Assembly (NCBI GenBank): GCA_039602395.1
Contig: JBCNJP010000008.1
Span: forward strand, 21,531,817 to 21,595,816
Length of the DNA: 64,000 bases
Source of the DNA: Deinandra increscens subsp. villosa
Taxonomy: Eukaryota > Streptophyta > Magnoliopsida > Asterales > Asteraceae
Direction: 5' to 3'
A model generated the notes under the pieces. That model was not told the origin of the DNA and did not search any database. It was given only the letters and a program-made list of their open reading frames with translations. The position numbers and the translations under genes were made by a program. Positions 45,628-57,639 of the stretch are shown here, piece by piece; positions within the stretch are counted from its first letter, which is position 1; each line of letters begins with the position of its first letter.

Positions 45628-46643
45628 TTGAAGATGTCGGATTTTCAAGCGTTTGCTGCAATTCAAAATTCGATGCAAGCTACAATGCAAACAATGGTGA
45701 ACTATGATAAGGAAATTGGAACAAGTCAGAAAGTTCCCAAATTGTTGAAATTAAAAGATTATCATAGTTGGGTTAAGCGTTTTGAAGCTTACGTTGATAC
45801 TAATGATGTTGATATGTTGTTGGCATTTACTGAGCAATACATATATCCTAAGGATGCTTCTAGAGAGTCGATTCTTCAAAGAAAATTCACTTCTGACAAA
45901 AGAAAGCATATCAAGCTGAGAAAAAGGCGTATGGTACTTTGACAATGGCTTTAACCAAAGAGTTGCTAAATCAATCTTCTGCTAACTATACATCAAAAAG
46001 TTTATGGGATGCTTTTGCAGAAGAGATGTGAGGGTAATGACCAATATAAGAAAAGTCTTCAAAAGGTTTTGAAAAAGGAATTCGATAGTTTCAAACATTA
46101 TCAGAATGAATCAATTTCAAATCTAATTGCAAGATTTCCACATTTGATGAGTGAGATGAGTTTAGTGAGTCTTACAAAAGAAGATGTTGATTTAAAAGAA
46201 AAGATTTTCAAGGCATTACCCGAGAAGTGGGAAAACTATGTCATGATGATTACCCATGATAAAGAATATTCGGGTTTATCTTTCAATGATTTGATTCAAA
46301 GAACACAAGCAAGGGATATGGAGTTAACTGTGAATAAGTCACTTCCTGCATAAATCCAAAATCCTGCTGTGTATCATGGTGAAAATGATTCAACCATGAA
46401 TGTTGCTAAGACAAATGTTGTAAATTCCGCACCTCCTATAACATTCATTGCCGGTAAATCTGAAAATTCTAGTTATTCTTCTAGTTTCACTATTTCAATT
46501 CCAAGTTCATCAACACAAAATGCCGTATCTATTCAAATAACTGATGATTATATGGCTTTAATGTCTGCATTGGTATCTTCATATTTTGGGGTTATTACTG
46601 GTTCAGTGAGTAATGCAAAATTGACAAATGAAGATTATGATCA
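45628..46643 (+). pseudogene. gag: gag of E before mitochondrial insert, second copy
   Basis: Same stops and shifts as 30146-31161, so the decay predates the duplication or is allelic. One Gly/Arg change lies near 45861. Confidence 0.85.
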
Positions 46644-48062
46644 AATTGGGCCTCTTTCTCGTTGATCAGTTCGCCTCCGCTCTATTGAAAGGTCTCCATT
46701 CCTACGACGGTTTTGTCAATGAACCCGTGGATAAGTAGGCCTTTCTTGCAGACCGATCTTCTGCGGAGTTCCTTCCTTCGTAGTCAAATCTGATGATATG
46801 CTTTGGCAATGTTACCTACCAAATAAAAGGCCTGCTAGGTGATCGAAATCGCTCAGGTCAGCAAGGACTCACTCACCTATTCCTTATCTAAGACATTCTT
46901 CTATCTACTGAATTAAAAAGGCGATCCGTCGCGCCGGGCTATAAGATAAGATATAGTGTACTACTTGACTGGTAAGAAAGAGCTTCCGTAAGAACTGGAA
47001 TACTCTTGTATGTACGGTAACCCTCTCTTCCACTACTGGTGGGCTGTTGCACATAAAAGGCCGACAGAAGCAACATTTCTTAGCGCGCTTTTCAAGCGTT
47101 TAGCCTCTTCTAGAAAAAGGCGGCAAGGCCATAAAGTAAGTGAAGTTGCAAGCCTAAGCCAAAAAGGTACGAACGAAGTGACGGGCCCTTTTAGAGATAG
47201 GGGCGGCTTTCTTGTGGTAGTCATTATAAACATCTCTCCTCTTCTCTTAGCGTGCACAGTTTTCTTACGCCTTAGGCACATCTATCTTTCTTAGTTTCAC
47301 GTTGGCCTAATGAATTGAATATGAATCAAAGTCAGTCTTTTAGTAAGCGTATATAAGCAGATGTTTAGTGTATAAGCAATTCTTTAGTTTAGTGGTCGCA
47401 CCGGTACGATGGAGGTTGGTTGAAGATGATGTTTCATTTCCGAATTTGCTTGCGACAAGTCCTAGCATTAGTATGAGTTTGTTGACCGCATAAGGGTGAT
47501 CCATCTTGATGACGAATTCCACGATAACAAGAAATAGAAATTAATCGTTCGATGTCTGCTCGTTCACCCCTCTTCAATTCCCAATGAACAACATGATCTT
47601 GACCTATCATTTGTTCAATTTGGTCGATCTGATACTTACTTAATTCTTTTATCTTTATGTTACACCTTTGTCTAAAGCTTCAAATGAAACTTCATATCTG
47701 AAACGCATGAACGATCTGACTAGAAAGTCAATAAAAACTTGATCGAAGAACCAGCGTTTATTGAAGAAGCTATAGAGTCGATTACAAAAAGTACTAGTTT
47801 GAAAGGCTCGTTGGAATTGATCCGCTACTGGATTTACATTATACGCAACAAAAGCACCTGAAGTACTAAATGGAATAGGTATTAGTTTGGTAATGGTTGG
47901 AGCAGCAAACTTGGATTCGGCAAGAATCTCATTTTTTTGGTAGTACGAAGGGGGAATTGGCCTAAAAATTGGATAGGGGTCAAGATGCTGTCGGGCGCCG
48001 GCGGCTGACTCAAGTGCCCCCCGAACCGCGCGAAATGGTCACCTATTACACGGCTCACTAAC
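46644..48062. other. NUMT, second copy
   Basis: Matches 31162-32580, flanked by TTATGATCA at 46635-46643 and 48063-48071. nad5 piece 47665-47948 and rps13 piece 47434-47664, both minus strand. Confidence 0.9.
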
Positions 48063-48071
48063 TTATGATCA

Positions 48072-48435
48072 TATTGAAGAGATGGATTTGAATTGGCAGT
48101 ATGCTATGTTGGTTCGAAGAACGAAGAAATTCTTTAACAGAACCGGAAAGAAGAGGTTGAATCAAGATGGAAATATCGAGTTGGACAAATCAAAGGTTAA
48201 ATATTTCAAATGTTCAATATATGGACATTTTGCCCGAGAATGCCCAAAGTCAACTGATAATAACTTGAAAACTGGTCAACATGCTCATCTGGTCATACAT
48301 TCACCAAATCAAGATCAAAAAGATCAAAAAGCATTCGTTCTTATTGATGACAGAATGACATAAATATTTTGGCATCCAAATGAATTTGCTTGGAATGCAG
48401 ATTTTGAAATTACAAGAATGCCACATGCTGATATT
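48072..48435 (+). pseudogene. gag: gag of E after insert, second copy
   Basis: Matches 32590-32953, with a Pro/Leu change near 48341. Confidence 0.83.
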
Positions 48436-49570
48436 TGTTGGATATTATGTGTCCTGACCCGACATTTAATGTAACTGACCCGGTTTTGACCCGGAAGAGT
48501 TACACTGGAGTCAACGAACTAAATAATCAATTACTTGTTAATTAATTAATTAAAAAGGTTAAAATAAACAAATACTAGTTATTTATTTAATTAAATGTAA
48601 CGAAACAATCTTTCTCATAAAACTGTTTACGAGAAAATTCGATGAAATATTGTCTAGTCGTTACCGGGTTAACGGACTAGTAATATCGTTGGTTTTAGTG
48701 GTTATGGAGCTACGGACTGCAACATGGGCTTAGAATGCCTAAAGCCCATTGTACGAGATTAAAAGAGAGGAGATTAGGGAGAGAACCCTAATCTTGAAAT
48801 ACTCTCCCTCTCCCTCCACCCCCTCTCCCTCTCCTTCTCGTTTTCGGCACAACCACCACCACCATCTCCATCGTTTTCTCGATTGCTACAATGGTGAAAT
48901 GAGACCCTCGTTTGATTGTCATCGCGTTGAAGCTAGAGACCGCCGCCGCCACTGAGGAGCGCGCCGCCGCAGCCCGTGCCGCTGTCACCGTCGACTTGTT
49001 CGGCCTGGACCACCGCGAGGTGGTTCTCGCTTTACCAGCACCATTGAGGCCTATGTTTGAGCCGTCTCGTACCGTCACCGTCCAATCCGGTGAAAGTTCC
49101 AAGTGGCTGGCGCCACTTTATGCCACCGCCGTTTCATCGTCATGCACGGCGAAAACCTTTTGATTGGAATGCCATGATCTATGGCAGGGTTTCGTTACCG
49201 CCATCACCGCAGGTACACTCGGTGAACGTGACTGTGGTGCCTGAGGCCTAGTCTTCGCAGTCGGTTGATGATATGACTCGCCAGTTCGAGTCGGGCATTG
49301 ACGTTGATACTAGCGCCAGTTCATCGAACCCCGGTGTCTCAAATGGATGTTCGAGCTCCGCCAAGGTATATCTAATTTACTATTAGATTAGACACAATTT
49401 AATTTTAACCGTATTTACGCGTACACTGTGATCAGATCCTATCTACGGTTTTACTTATTCGCGTTGTAAAACGATTTTCCGCTGCGCATTTAATTCTGAT
49501 TAATTAACCCATAAATTTACTCGGTAATAATTTTAACGGGCAACCCGAATACCCACTGTAAAACCCAACA
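48436..49570 (+). repeat. 5' LTR of F, second copy
   Basis: Matches 32954-34087 with one extra A at about 49152 that shifts the LTR ORF frame. Donor AAG|GTATAT at 49365/49366. PBS at 49572-49584. Confidence 0.87.
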
Positions 49571-50785
49571 GTGGTATCAAAGCCACGATCATCGCACGTA
49601 AATTGAAACCGGTCTTTTCGTAACTGGTGGTTCGCAATATTGATTCAATTCTAAATTGCGAATGGAATTACTTGTTTAATTCATTTTTTGTTTTATTGTG
49701 TATTACAGCCGACCCCTTTATTTTAAATACATGTTTGTATGATTAGTGTGTTGTTTTTTCTCTGATTGGGCCAAACGTTGGCCCAATGTATCTTTTATTT
49801 GGTTTTGATGGACCCGCTGTTTTTCGGGTTTCAAAATTGTAAAATAGAGTTAGATTTACTAAAGTGTTAGTAAATTTTAATTTTGTAAAAACCAAGACCT
49901 AAAGATCGGACACTCGCCAAAAGGAGTCTGAAGGCTAGTGAGAGCTGAACCGGATCCAAGAACGCACCAAGCTGCCTTCCTTGTGGTTGTTCACCTTTTA
50001 TTGTCATGTCCTTAACTGGTCTTGCTAAATGGCTCTAGCAAGACCATGCCATTATGCAGTTAACACACAATTGACCATACGCGACACATAGATTTTTTAG
50101 ATAGATGATTTAAAAAAAAATTGTCCCGAGTGGAGATAGAGTTTATCGTTTGTGTCTAACGATCACCAAATATTAAAATTTGTTTTAATATCCCTATCCG
50201 ATAATAATAAATTGATAGTTCATGCCGTCCAAAATCAAGTCAAAACTTGGAACGTATTAACCGAAGCATCAGTGTTGGAGTATTTCAACACCGCACTTGG
50301 TGCCTAGGGTACCTTCCAGGGTGGGGCATTGGAGGATTTCAACACCATGCCGACCACGTTGACCATTTGGGATTACTATCTCTTTCTTTATGTATGTTTG
50401 TAGTGTTGGAGTATTTCAACACCGCACTATGAACGTATATATACAAAGTGGTCATGGATGAGGCTAAACGTATCGCAAAATACAATCTATTATATTATGC
50501 GGCCTCATAAATGAGAGTCATGACTGAGACTTCGCGATTGAAACCCATTGTCAATTTGGTTACACGAGTTTGCTCTAGAGGCTCATTAGGCGGTCTCAAG
50601 TAAAATCGTCTAATCGAATTCTCAATTTTCTTATTAATAAATCTTATCAATTTATATGAGAAAATACATTACACCGAAAATACTAATTTAAAATTACTTT
50701 GCTTATTTCAGAAGGCTAATGAAAACACAGTTCCTCTGAGTTCTTTGGTAAATCTTGATCCGTTCACTGAGACGAACTTTTTATA

Positions 50786-53208
50786 ATGGCAAACCCTCCT
50801 GAGGAACATCTTGAGGCTTTATGGAAAGCAGTATGTTCTTCACCGACCCATCCCGAGCTTGTCTTCCTACTTGCTAAACGACCGCTCGCGGATGGAAATC
50901 TAGAAGCATAGTGATGACTCTAGGGAAGTCACTGAGCTAATGTTATCTAGCATGACACCGGATTTTCGGTATAACTTTATCGACATGGGAGCGTATCAGA
51001 TCATGAGAAAACTCAAATATGTATTTGAGTTCAGCCAGAGAGGTGAACGATGTAGAGCACTTCAACATTTTGTGAGCTGCGCTATGTCGCCTAATTCCTC
51101 TGCATATGATCATGTCATGATGATGAAGGTGTGTCGCGACATACTGATCGACCTCGGGTACTCCATTCCGGAAGGGATGGCTTTAGATGTAGTCCTCGGA
51201 TCTTTACCCGAGCATTATCGCATGCATGCGATTAACTACTCGGCTTAGACTTTAGATGAGGTTCTGACATTGTTTCCAAATGTCAAGATCGTGACCACAC
51301 CTATTATGCTCAGATTTGCTGATACATGTATAACCAAGTCCAAAAACAAGGTTAAAGAGACTAAGGGCAAGAAACCATTGGCGCCTCCTCCTCATGAACG
51401 TCAGTGCTTTGAATGCAATCAGATGGGCCACTAGAAATGCAACTGGCCCATCTACATGGCTAAGATCAAGATGACTAGAAACTCCGGCAAGGGTTCGTCA
51501 TCGGGTATGTCAATAAACGTTATGAACTTTTCACTGTTTCCTCCAATACATGGGTATTTGATACTGGATGTGGTTATCACATTGTTAATGTTTTGCAGGA
51601 ACCTGAGAAGTGGAAGAAGATAGAGCAAGGCGACATGGAGCTCATCGCTGGTGATGGGAAAAGAGTCCCGGTACTTTAGCTAACTGTTTATATGCTCCTG
51701 GCTTGTCCAGAAACATTGTATTTGTCTCTTCCCTGTTTGAACAAGGTTTTAAGTACAAGTTTAATGGAAGTTACATTTTTTACCTACTTTAACGATATGT
51801 TTTATTTCGAGGCTAAACCTCGACATGGTATATGTGAGATAATGGTTCAAACACACGGTCAACTCTATCATGTTTCTAAATGAAACAAAGTTGATAATAA
51901 CGATTCCTCGTTATGGCATCATCGACTTGGTCACATACGTAAGGCCCGCATCAAGAAGCTACAATCTGCTGGGATTCTTGAATCCCCTGATGCAGATTTC
52001 TTCTACGAATGCGAATCTTGTTTATCTGGGAAACTTACCAAGTCACCCTTCATCCATTAGGTGAACAGGCTAATGGTATGTTAGGACTAATACACACTGA
52101 TGTGTGTGGGCCCTTTCGGACCGAAACGAGAAATCGTGAACGCTACTTCGTATCTTTCATAGATGACTATAGCAAATATGCTTACGTCTATTTGATGAAT
52201 CATAAGCACGAAACATTTGATAAGTTCAAAGAGTTTCAAAAGGAAGTAGAGAATCAACTGAGTCGAAATATTAAAATACTTCGATCGGGATAGAGGTGGT
52301 GAATATCTTAGCCATGAGTTCCTCGATCATCTCAAGGATTGGGGAATCATTTCACAACCCACGCCTCCCGGTACACCCCAGTTAAATGGTGTGAGTGAAA
52401 GGAGGAATCGAACCTTGCTAAACATGGTTTGATCGATGATGTGTAGGACTAACTTGTCCTACTCCTTTTGGGGTTATGCTCTCTTAACCGTCGCTTGCCT
52501 AATAAATCTGGCACCGACCTAGAAAGTGGACAAGACCCCATACGAGATATGACAAATGGTTGTTGCATAATCAGACCCAAACACAAGCATTCGCATAAGC
52601 GAGAGGACACAAAATGAAGATGATAGATACCTCGGTCATCTAGAAGCTTTCAATGTCCTATTAGTAGCAGATTCAGGCGATGAACCTACTAATTACAAAT
52701 CTCCAATGTTAGAAATCTGACAAATGGCTTGAATCCATGAACGCTAAGATGCAATCCATGCATGACAATCAAGTATGGGACTTGATTGAGCTACCCCCGG
52801 TTCTCGGGCAGTAGGGAGCAAGTGGATCTTTAAAAGAAAAACTGATATGCATGGAAATGTCCAAACCTATATGGCACGGCTTGTAGCGAAGAGTTTCACT
52901 CAAACCCAAGGGATTGATTATAAGAAACCTTCTCGCCTGTGGCTATGATCAAATCGATCAGTATATTGATTGCCATAACCACATACTATGACTATAAGAT
53001 ATGTCAGATGGATGTCAAAACCACTTTTCTGAACGGACAACTCATAGAAGATGTCTACATGGTTCAGACTGATGGTTTTGTCGATCTAAAATATCCGAAT
53101 AGGGTTTGCAAACTCAATAAGTCCATCTATGGACTTAAACACGCATCTCGAAGGTGGAATTCTCGCTTCGGCCAGAAAGTTATGAAAGAGACTGGATACG
53201 GATCGGTT
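50786..53208 (+). pseudogene. pol: gag-pol of F, second copy
   Basis: Matches 35304-37726. Acceptor for the leader exon is at 50711, and the TAATG overlap at 50784-50788. It has the same stops, with a few extra substitutions (for example near 52950-52995). Confidence 0.84.
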
Positions 53209-53540
53209 TGGACAAACTAATCAAATGCAAACGTAATCAAGTGAGAATCAACACACAAAACGTAAATAAAACTCAATCTCTTATTGATAGAGAATCAGAG
53301 TTACAGAGAATTACACAGAGACAACTCACAGACAAGTTCGCTCAAACTCTCTCAGAAACTTACAAATTACAAAGACACAAACATATATATAGACCTACGG
53401 ACGTCCGAACTCCATAGCTTGTCCGAACCCCAGGTTCGGCCAAGGCTCGGCCAAGGTTCGGCCGGAGTTCGGCCGACAGACCTAAACCAAAACTTTGTGT
53501 CTTCATTTGATCCAGCTCATTGCCATTTCGTGTATCAACA
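53209..53540 (-). repeat. 3' LTR of element R
   Basis: Minus strand TGTTGATACACG at 53540 to about 53209. PPT AAGGGGGAGTT at plus 53541-53551. TATA CTATATATATG near 53387-53397. GTTCGGCC words in U3. Confidence 0.82.
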
Positions 53541-54993
53541 AACTCCCCCTTGGCAACAGCTGGACCGTTCTTTATCAGCCTCGAGCATCTGTAGTAGCCT
53601 CATCACCTTTCCTAACCAAATCATGGTTGTTTCCAGCAAAAATGTTGAACGCAAAGCAAACCCTTATCACCCTCTGGAACTTTAGCGCTTGATCCATAAA
53701 ATCAGGATGATACAGGATAGGATTGTGATACAACTCATCAATATCAGCCTTCTACAAGTTGATCAGCCACATTGCATCGTATATCTTCACAACCCGATTC
53801 TCTTCTTTCAAAACAATAACTGCTTCACCCGTCTTTTCATTATAATACCACCACCTCAGATCTTTGATAAAGTCTTGTTGCATCTTCATCAGTGGTATCT
53901 TTTTCATAACATCAGGCTTCTTTGGAAAAACCAGAATTATCAGCTTCTTACCAGTTAATGCATGAACTCTTGTTGTAGAACGACGTCTTTTTGGTCTTTG
54001 CGGATCCAGAAACTGAAATCCTTCTCGACATTCTTTCTCGAGAACCTTCTTAAAATGCATACCTAACGCATCATTGCCATAACAACAAAAAGGTTTCCTC
54101 GTCAGTTCACGAACATCCCAAACCGGTAGACTACTGAAATCCTTGGCTCGCTTGAAGTACTGGATCCCGTTTTCACGTTTAATTCCATAGCACCCCAAAC
54201 TAGAAGCATACATCCAGCTAATAATTTCTCCTGACACTCGACCCTTAAACTTAAAAGACGATCTTTGCTTAACTGGTTTCGGAGGCGGGACATAGTTTGC
54301 ATGAAACGTTTTCATAAATTCTTTAAATGTCTGATTCTGTTTCTGAACCTGTGCCTCCTTAACCACCGGGTCTTTAGGTTTCTCAGCTTCTTTCTTTTTC
54401 AAAACCTCTTCAGCTTCAACATCTTTCTCTTTTGGAAACACTTCAAACTCATCACCAGCTTGGTTGTTATTAAAGTTGGAGTACAGATCTGGATATTCCT
54501 CCTCTGTAATATCCTCCACTTCAACTTCTTCTTCAAATATACCATCAATGTCTTCATCAGACTCTGGTTCTGGTTCATTTTATTTCTCTGGTTCTTTCTC
54601 AGCTGTCTTTCTAAGCTCTTCTTCATTTAATTCAAACACTCACTTTAACTCCTCCACCGTCAACTCACCAACAAATTCCCCCTCTTCAAGCGTCTGTAGC
54701 ATTTCAGCAAATTCATTCAGACTTTTTGCTGCTTGACTAGATGGAATCACCAAGATTGGCACTGCTTCTCTTGAATCCTTCTCCCCCTGGGATGATGATG
54801 CACCAGCACCCGAACCCGTAGTTCCATATGGGCCTGGACCGCCACCAACATTCCCTTGGTCATCTTGGTCAGGATCATCGTTCAAGAAACGCATTGGGTC
54901 TTCAGTACACCCCGAACCGTCTCCTAACTCCCCCTGAGCTTTAAATTTCTCCATTAAGAACTTTAATTGCTCATTCATCTCAAGAAGCATTTT

Positions 54994-56496
54994 TTACTGA
55001 TTCTGACTAACCTGCTTCAATCTTAAAATCTCCTGATCTTTAATATCATCCCGACGTTGCAGAGATACAACCCGCTGATTCAAATCTTCATTATCAAAAC
55101 GCAGCACTGTAATCATCTTCTCTTGAGCTTCAGTTTTAGCCTTCAAGGCATCAATCTGTGATTGTATATCAGATAATGCGCTTTGTAAAATACTCGCCTG
55201 AGAGAAAGAAACTGAACCTTCTTCAAAATTGAAATTTACATCTGGTGTAGACTGAGTAGATGCAGTTGCAGTTGTGAAAATCGGTGTTGAAGATCCCATA
55301 GGCTGAGTAACAGACTGCACACCAGCACTTGCTGAAGGTGCTGTGCCAGCAGTTATCGATTGACTAGCATTCGTCAAATTTCGCAGAAATTCAGCTTGAG
55401 TATCAGACACTGAAGTCTGAACTGTTGAAGCAGCTGCAGTAGATGTAGAAACACTGGTACGAGGTTGCAAGACAAACTGCTGCACACCTACGCCCTTTCT
55501 CTTCTTCATTCTGCCACCAACTACTGATTTCTTCCTCCCTTTGGATGGAGTAACAGATGAAACAGCCACTGGCTGTTTACCTTTACCGGAAATCCCCTCG
55601 GTTTCAGGATTGTAATCTTCATCGGATTCAGAAGCCACAACATCATATACTCGATTCTGATAACGGTCGATACTTTTCTTCTGACTTACTCTGTAAGCAA
55701 TATGCTCATCACTTCCCTTCAGCAGCTTCACATACTTAGAGTTAATCAGAACACGGACAAACGGATCATTTGGCTCCGACAAGTCCTCAGAGTCAGCCCC
55801 AGTATCCAAAAAATCATCATCAGATTCTGATTCATCAATTAGGGTATTAACCGCTGGTGTCTCAGTCACAGTAGCATGTGCTGAGACAACCGGTTCAGAC
55901 ATTGGCGGTTGGGAAACAGGTTCTGGTCGTGGATCTTGATTGACTTGTTCCTGAACAATTGGTATATGCCTCTTAGGCCTTTTTACCCTTCCTTGCTGAG
56001 GTATTTGATTTTGCTCTTCGATCCAACTATAATCTAGTTCCTCTGAATCGCTTCCATCATCATGACGAGGTGCACCCAAAACTGGTGCCACATAATTGAC
56101 ATTGGCTAGATGGCCAATCAATCTTTTCAATTTAGGCTGAAACTCTGGTGCCTTCTTTTGATAAGACGCCAGAGCTCCAACACTTGCCTCCGTCATATGC
56201 CTTAACTCCATTCTGTGTGCTGCATTCTTTGTCAAATCTGGATATAAATCATTCAGCACCAATTGAAGGAATCTGGGATATATTGCAGCCTTCTTCTGAC
56301 GTTGTGTCAGATTGTCTCTCATATAGTGAAAAATCATCCCAGACACATTGTACGGTCTATTCATCACCAATGGATTCATCAAGGACAGGATAATTTGCTG
56401 AACTTCATCATGCCCTAAAATTCTGTATCCCAAACAAACCAATAATACATGCGCCAGATACTTGTACGGGACACTCAGTGATGATTTGTCACCCAC
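54994..56496 (-). CDS. ORF3 central part (500 codons)
   Basis: Longest open piece of ORF3. N-terminal half is helical and conserved-looking (VPYKYLAHVLLVCLGYRI, then MIFHYMRDNLTQRQKKA). The middle is Ser/Thr-rich, and the last 60 residues are a heptad coiled coil ending VSQNQ. The next 116 codons (54640-54990) follow in the same frame after a single TAA. Confidence 0.65.
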   Translation of the reverse strand: MGDKSSLSVPYKYLAHVLLVCLGYRILGHDEVQQIILSLMNPLVMNRPYNVSGMIFHYMRDNLTQRQKKAAIYPRFLQLVLNDLYPDLTKNAAHRMELRHMTEASVGALASYQKKAPEFQPKLKRLIGHLANVNYVAPVLGAPRHDDGSDSEELDYSWIEEQNQIPQQGRVKRPKRHIPIVQEQVNQDPRPEPVSQPPMSEPVVSAHATVTETPAVNTLIDESESDDDFLDTGADSEDLSEPNDPFVRVLINSKYVKLLKGSDEHIAYRVSQKKSIDRYQNRVYDVVASESDEDYNPETEGISGKGKQPVAVSSVTPSKGRKKSVVGGRMKKRKGVGVQQFVLQPRTSVSTSTAAASTVQTSVSDTQAEFLRNLTNASQSITAGTAPSASAGVQSVTQPMGSSTPIFTTATASTQSTPDVNFNFEEGSVSFSQASILQSALSDIQSQIDALKAKTEAQEKMITVLRFDNEDLNQRVVSLQRRDDIKDQEILRLKQVSQNQ

Positions 56497-56873
56497 TCCT
56501 TGCTTGGATCGTCAGTATACCAAATACGCTTCAAGAATGCCACGTTGTCTTCATGAGGAAACTCAATTCTGGCATTTGGTGAATCAGACTCTAACTGCAA
56601 CACCCTGCGAATATCAGCTTCTGTGATCTGAACGGGTCGGCCTTGTACTGTAGCAGCAATTCTAATCGGTGGATCAGAAATAGTATGAGCCGTACTCCAG
56701 AATTCCAAAATAATGTCTCTGTATACATCACATTGTTGAGTAATAGCATGATGTATTCTTGAACGTCTCAGAAAATCGAATATTCCACCTCCAAATTTAT
56801 CAAGTTTGCCTCTTGTGACCCCGATGTGTGCATAAATGTTATGTTTATCACCGATCTTTAAATCGTTGGCCAT
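56475..56873 (-). CDS. ORF3 N-terminal part before frameshift
   Basis: Reads MANDLKIGDKHNIYAHIG, GIFDFLRRSRIHHAITQQ and ADIRRVLQLES to KEWV, where two bases appear to be missing. The pattern (short single-domain start, then 'FW.TA', 'V.G..V.I.E..IR..L.L') recalls the putative plant transposon-protein domain common in Asteraceae retroelements; this is from memory and tentative. Confidence 0.6.
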   Translation of the reverse strand: MANDLKIGDKHNIYAHIGVTRGKLDKFGGGIFDFLRRSRIHHAITQQCDVYRDIILEFWSTAHTISDPPIRIAATVQGRPVQITEADIRRVLQLESDSPNARIEFPHEDNVAFLKRIWYTDDPSKEWVTNHH

Positions 56874-56875
56874 AT

Positions 56876-57450
56876 CTGAAAAATACATAAAAGAAAACAT
56901 TCATTAAATTCAATGTGATTAACAAATATCATCATTGATTTTGTCAAATCATTGTCGTTTGCGTAAACGAACAACATTTGAACAAAATTTTGAGTCCCGC
57001 CGAACTCTGTCCGAGCCTCCTCCGAATCCCAAATTCGGAGTCTCCGAACCCCGGGTGCGGAGCCTGAAGAACTCCGACAATTTTGAATCTCAAAATCGAT
57101 GAAATCGACCAAATCAAACATTTTCAATCCACACACAGAGTCGGAATATGACAAGCAACACATAGGAGACAATTTTAATTGATAAAATCACAGTTTTAAT
57201 AACCTATTTTCAGATCTAGAACAGTTATAGGTCCGAACGAGTTTTTCAGTTAAAAATCTCACAAAACAAGGGTAAAAATCCAATCTAAGACTGCCAATGC
57301 CCTCGGAAATACAAGATCTACCTAGAAACAATTGCTAATTCGCCAAAAACACACTGAATCGAAAGTTGAAAATTTGGGCAGAGGTTCGGTGTGCGTTCGG
57401 AGTAATACAGTAACAATGACCTCCGAACCTCACGTTTGGCGTATTTATAG
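56876..57450 (-). promoter_or_regulatory. internal promoter and 5'UTR intron of ORF3
   Basis: On the minus strand GGCTATAAATACGCC (TATA at 57442-57449) lies in a stretch packed with GTTCGG/CCGAAC words, like R's LTR U3. Downstream, TTTCTAG|GTAGATC near 57322 is a splice donor, and TTATGTATTTTCAG at 56876-56890 is an acceptor two bases before the ORF3 ATG. This would make a capped ORF3 mRNA with a 440-base 5'UTR intron. Inferred from signals only. Confidence 0.5.
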
Positions 57451-57459
57451 CCAGCCACG

Positions 57460-57630
57460 TTCGGTCCTCCGAACGTCGAGTTCGGCCGAACAGTAGCTCC
57501 GAACCTCCCCATCGGCCATCCCAAATCTTGTCCGATAGTGGAATTCGGACCTCCGATCCTCACATTCGGTCGTCCGATCTTCACGTTCGGTCGTCCGAAC
57601 TTCAAGTTTGGAGATTTGCACAAATTTCAA
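57460..57630 (-). repeat. GTTCGG-word cluster upstream of ORF3 TATA
   Basis: About a dozen GTTCGG, ATTCGG and CCGAAC words in 170 bases, the same words that fill U3 of the R LTR. ORFs read through it (repeating KIGRPNV or VRTTERED) are repeat artefacts. Confidence 0.7.
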
Positions 57631-57639
57631 AAATTACCC

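Larger units (their letters stand above)
41235..54231. repeat. second copy of 25752-38757 (13 kb, nearly identical)
   Basis: Offset is 15483, then 15482 after a T-run difference at about 45070, and 15471 after loss of one 11-bp LTR unit. I saw only scattered single-base changes (for example 26865 C to T-type change at 42346, 28047 T/A, 33666 extra A). It starts at the first base after the gap and keeps every nested element in the same order. Confidence 0.95.
53752..56873 (-). pseudogene. ORF3 of element R (env-position gene, unknown function)
   Basis: ATG at 56873 (MANDLKIGDKHNIYAHIG), two bases after a splice acceptor (TATTTTCAG). A shift near 56485-56496 moves it to the frame used down to 53752. 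That frame has stops at 54994 (TAA), 54640 (TGA), near 54580 (TAA) and 53752 (TAG, with the frame open beyond). The full protein would be about 1,050 residues: a compact N-terminal domain (about 1-280) like proteins found in other plant retroelements, an acidic and Ser/Thr/Pro-rich middle, a coiled coil near 55000-55180, an acidic stretch and a basic C-terminal domain with WWYYNEKTGEAV. No signal peptide or clear membrane segment is seen, so envelope function is doubtful. Confidence 0.75.

Noticed and set aside
57318..57630. ORFs with repeated KIGRPNV / VRTTERED units upstream of ORF3.
   Set aside because: They are readings of the GTTCGG promoter-word cluster; absent from any conserved frame.
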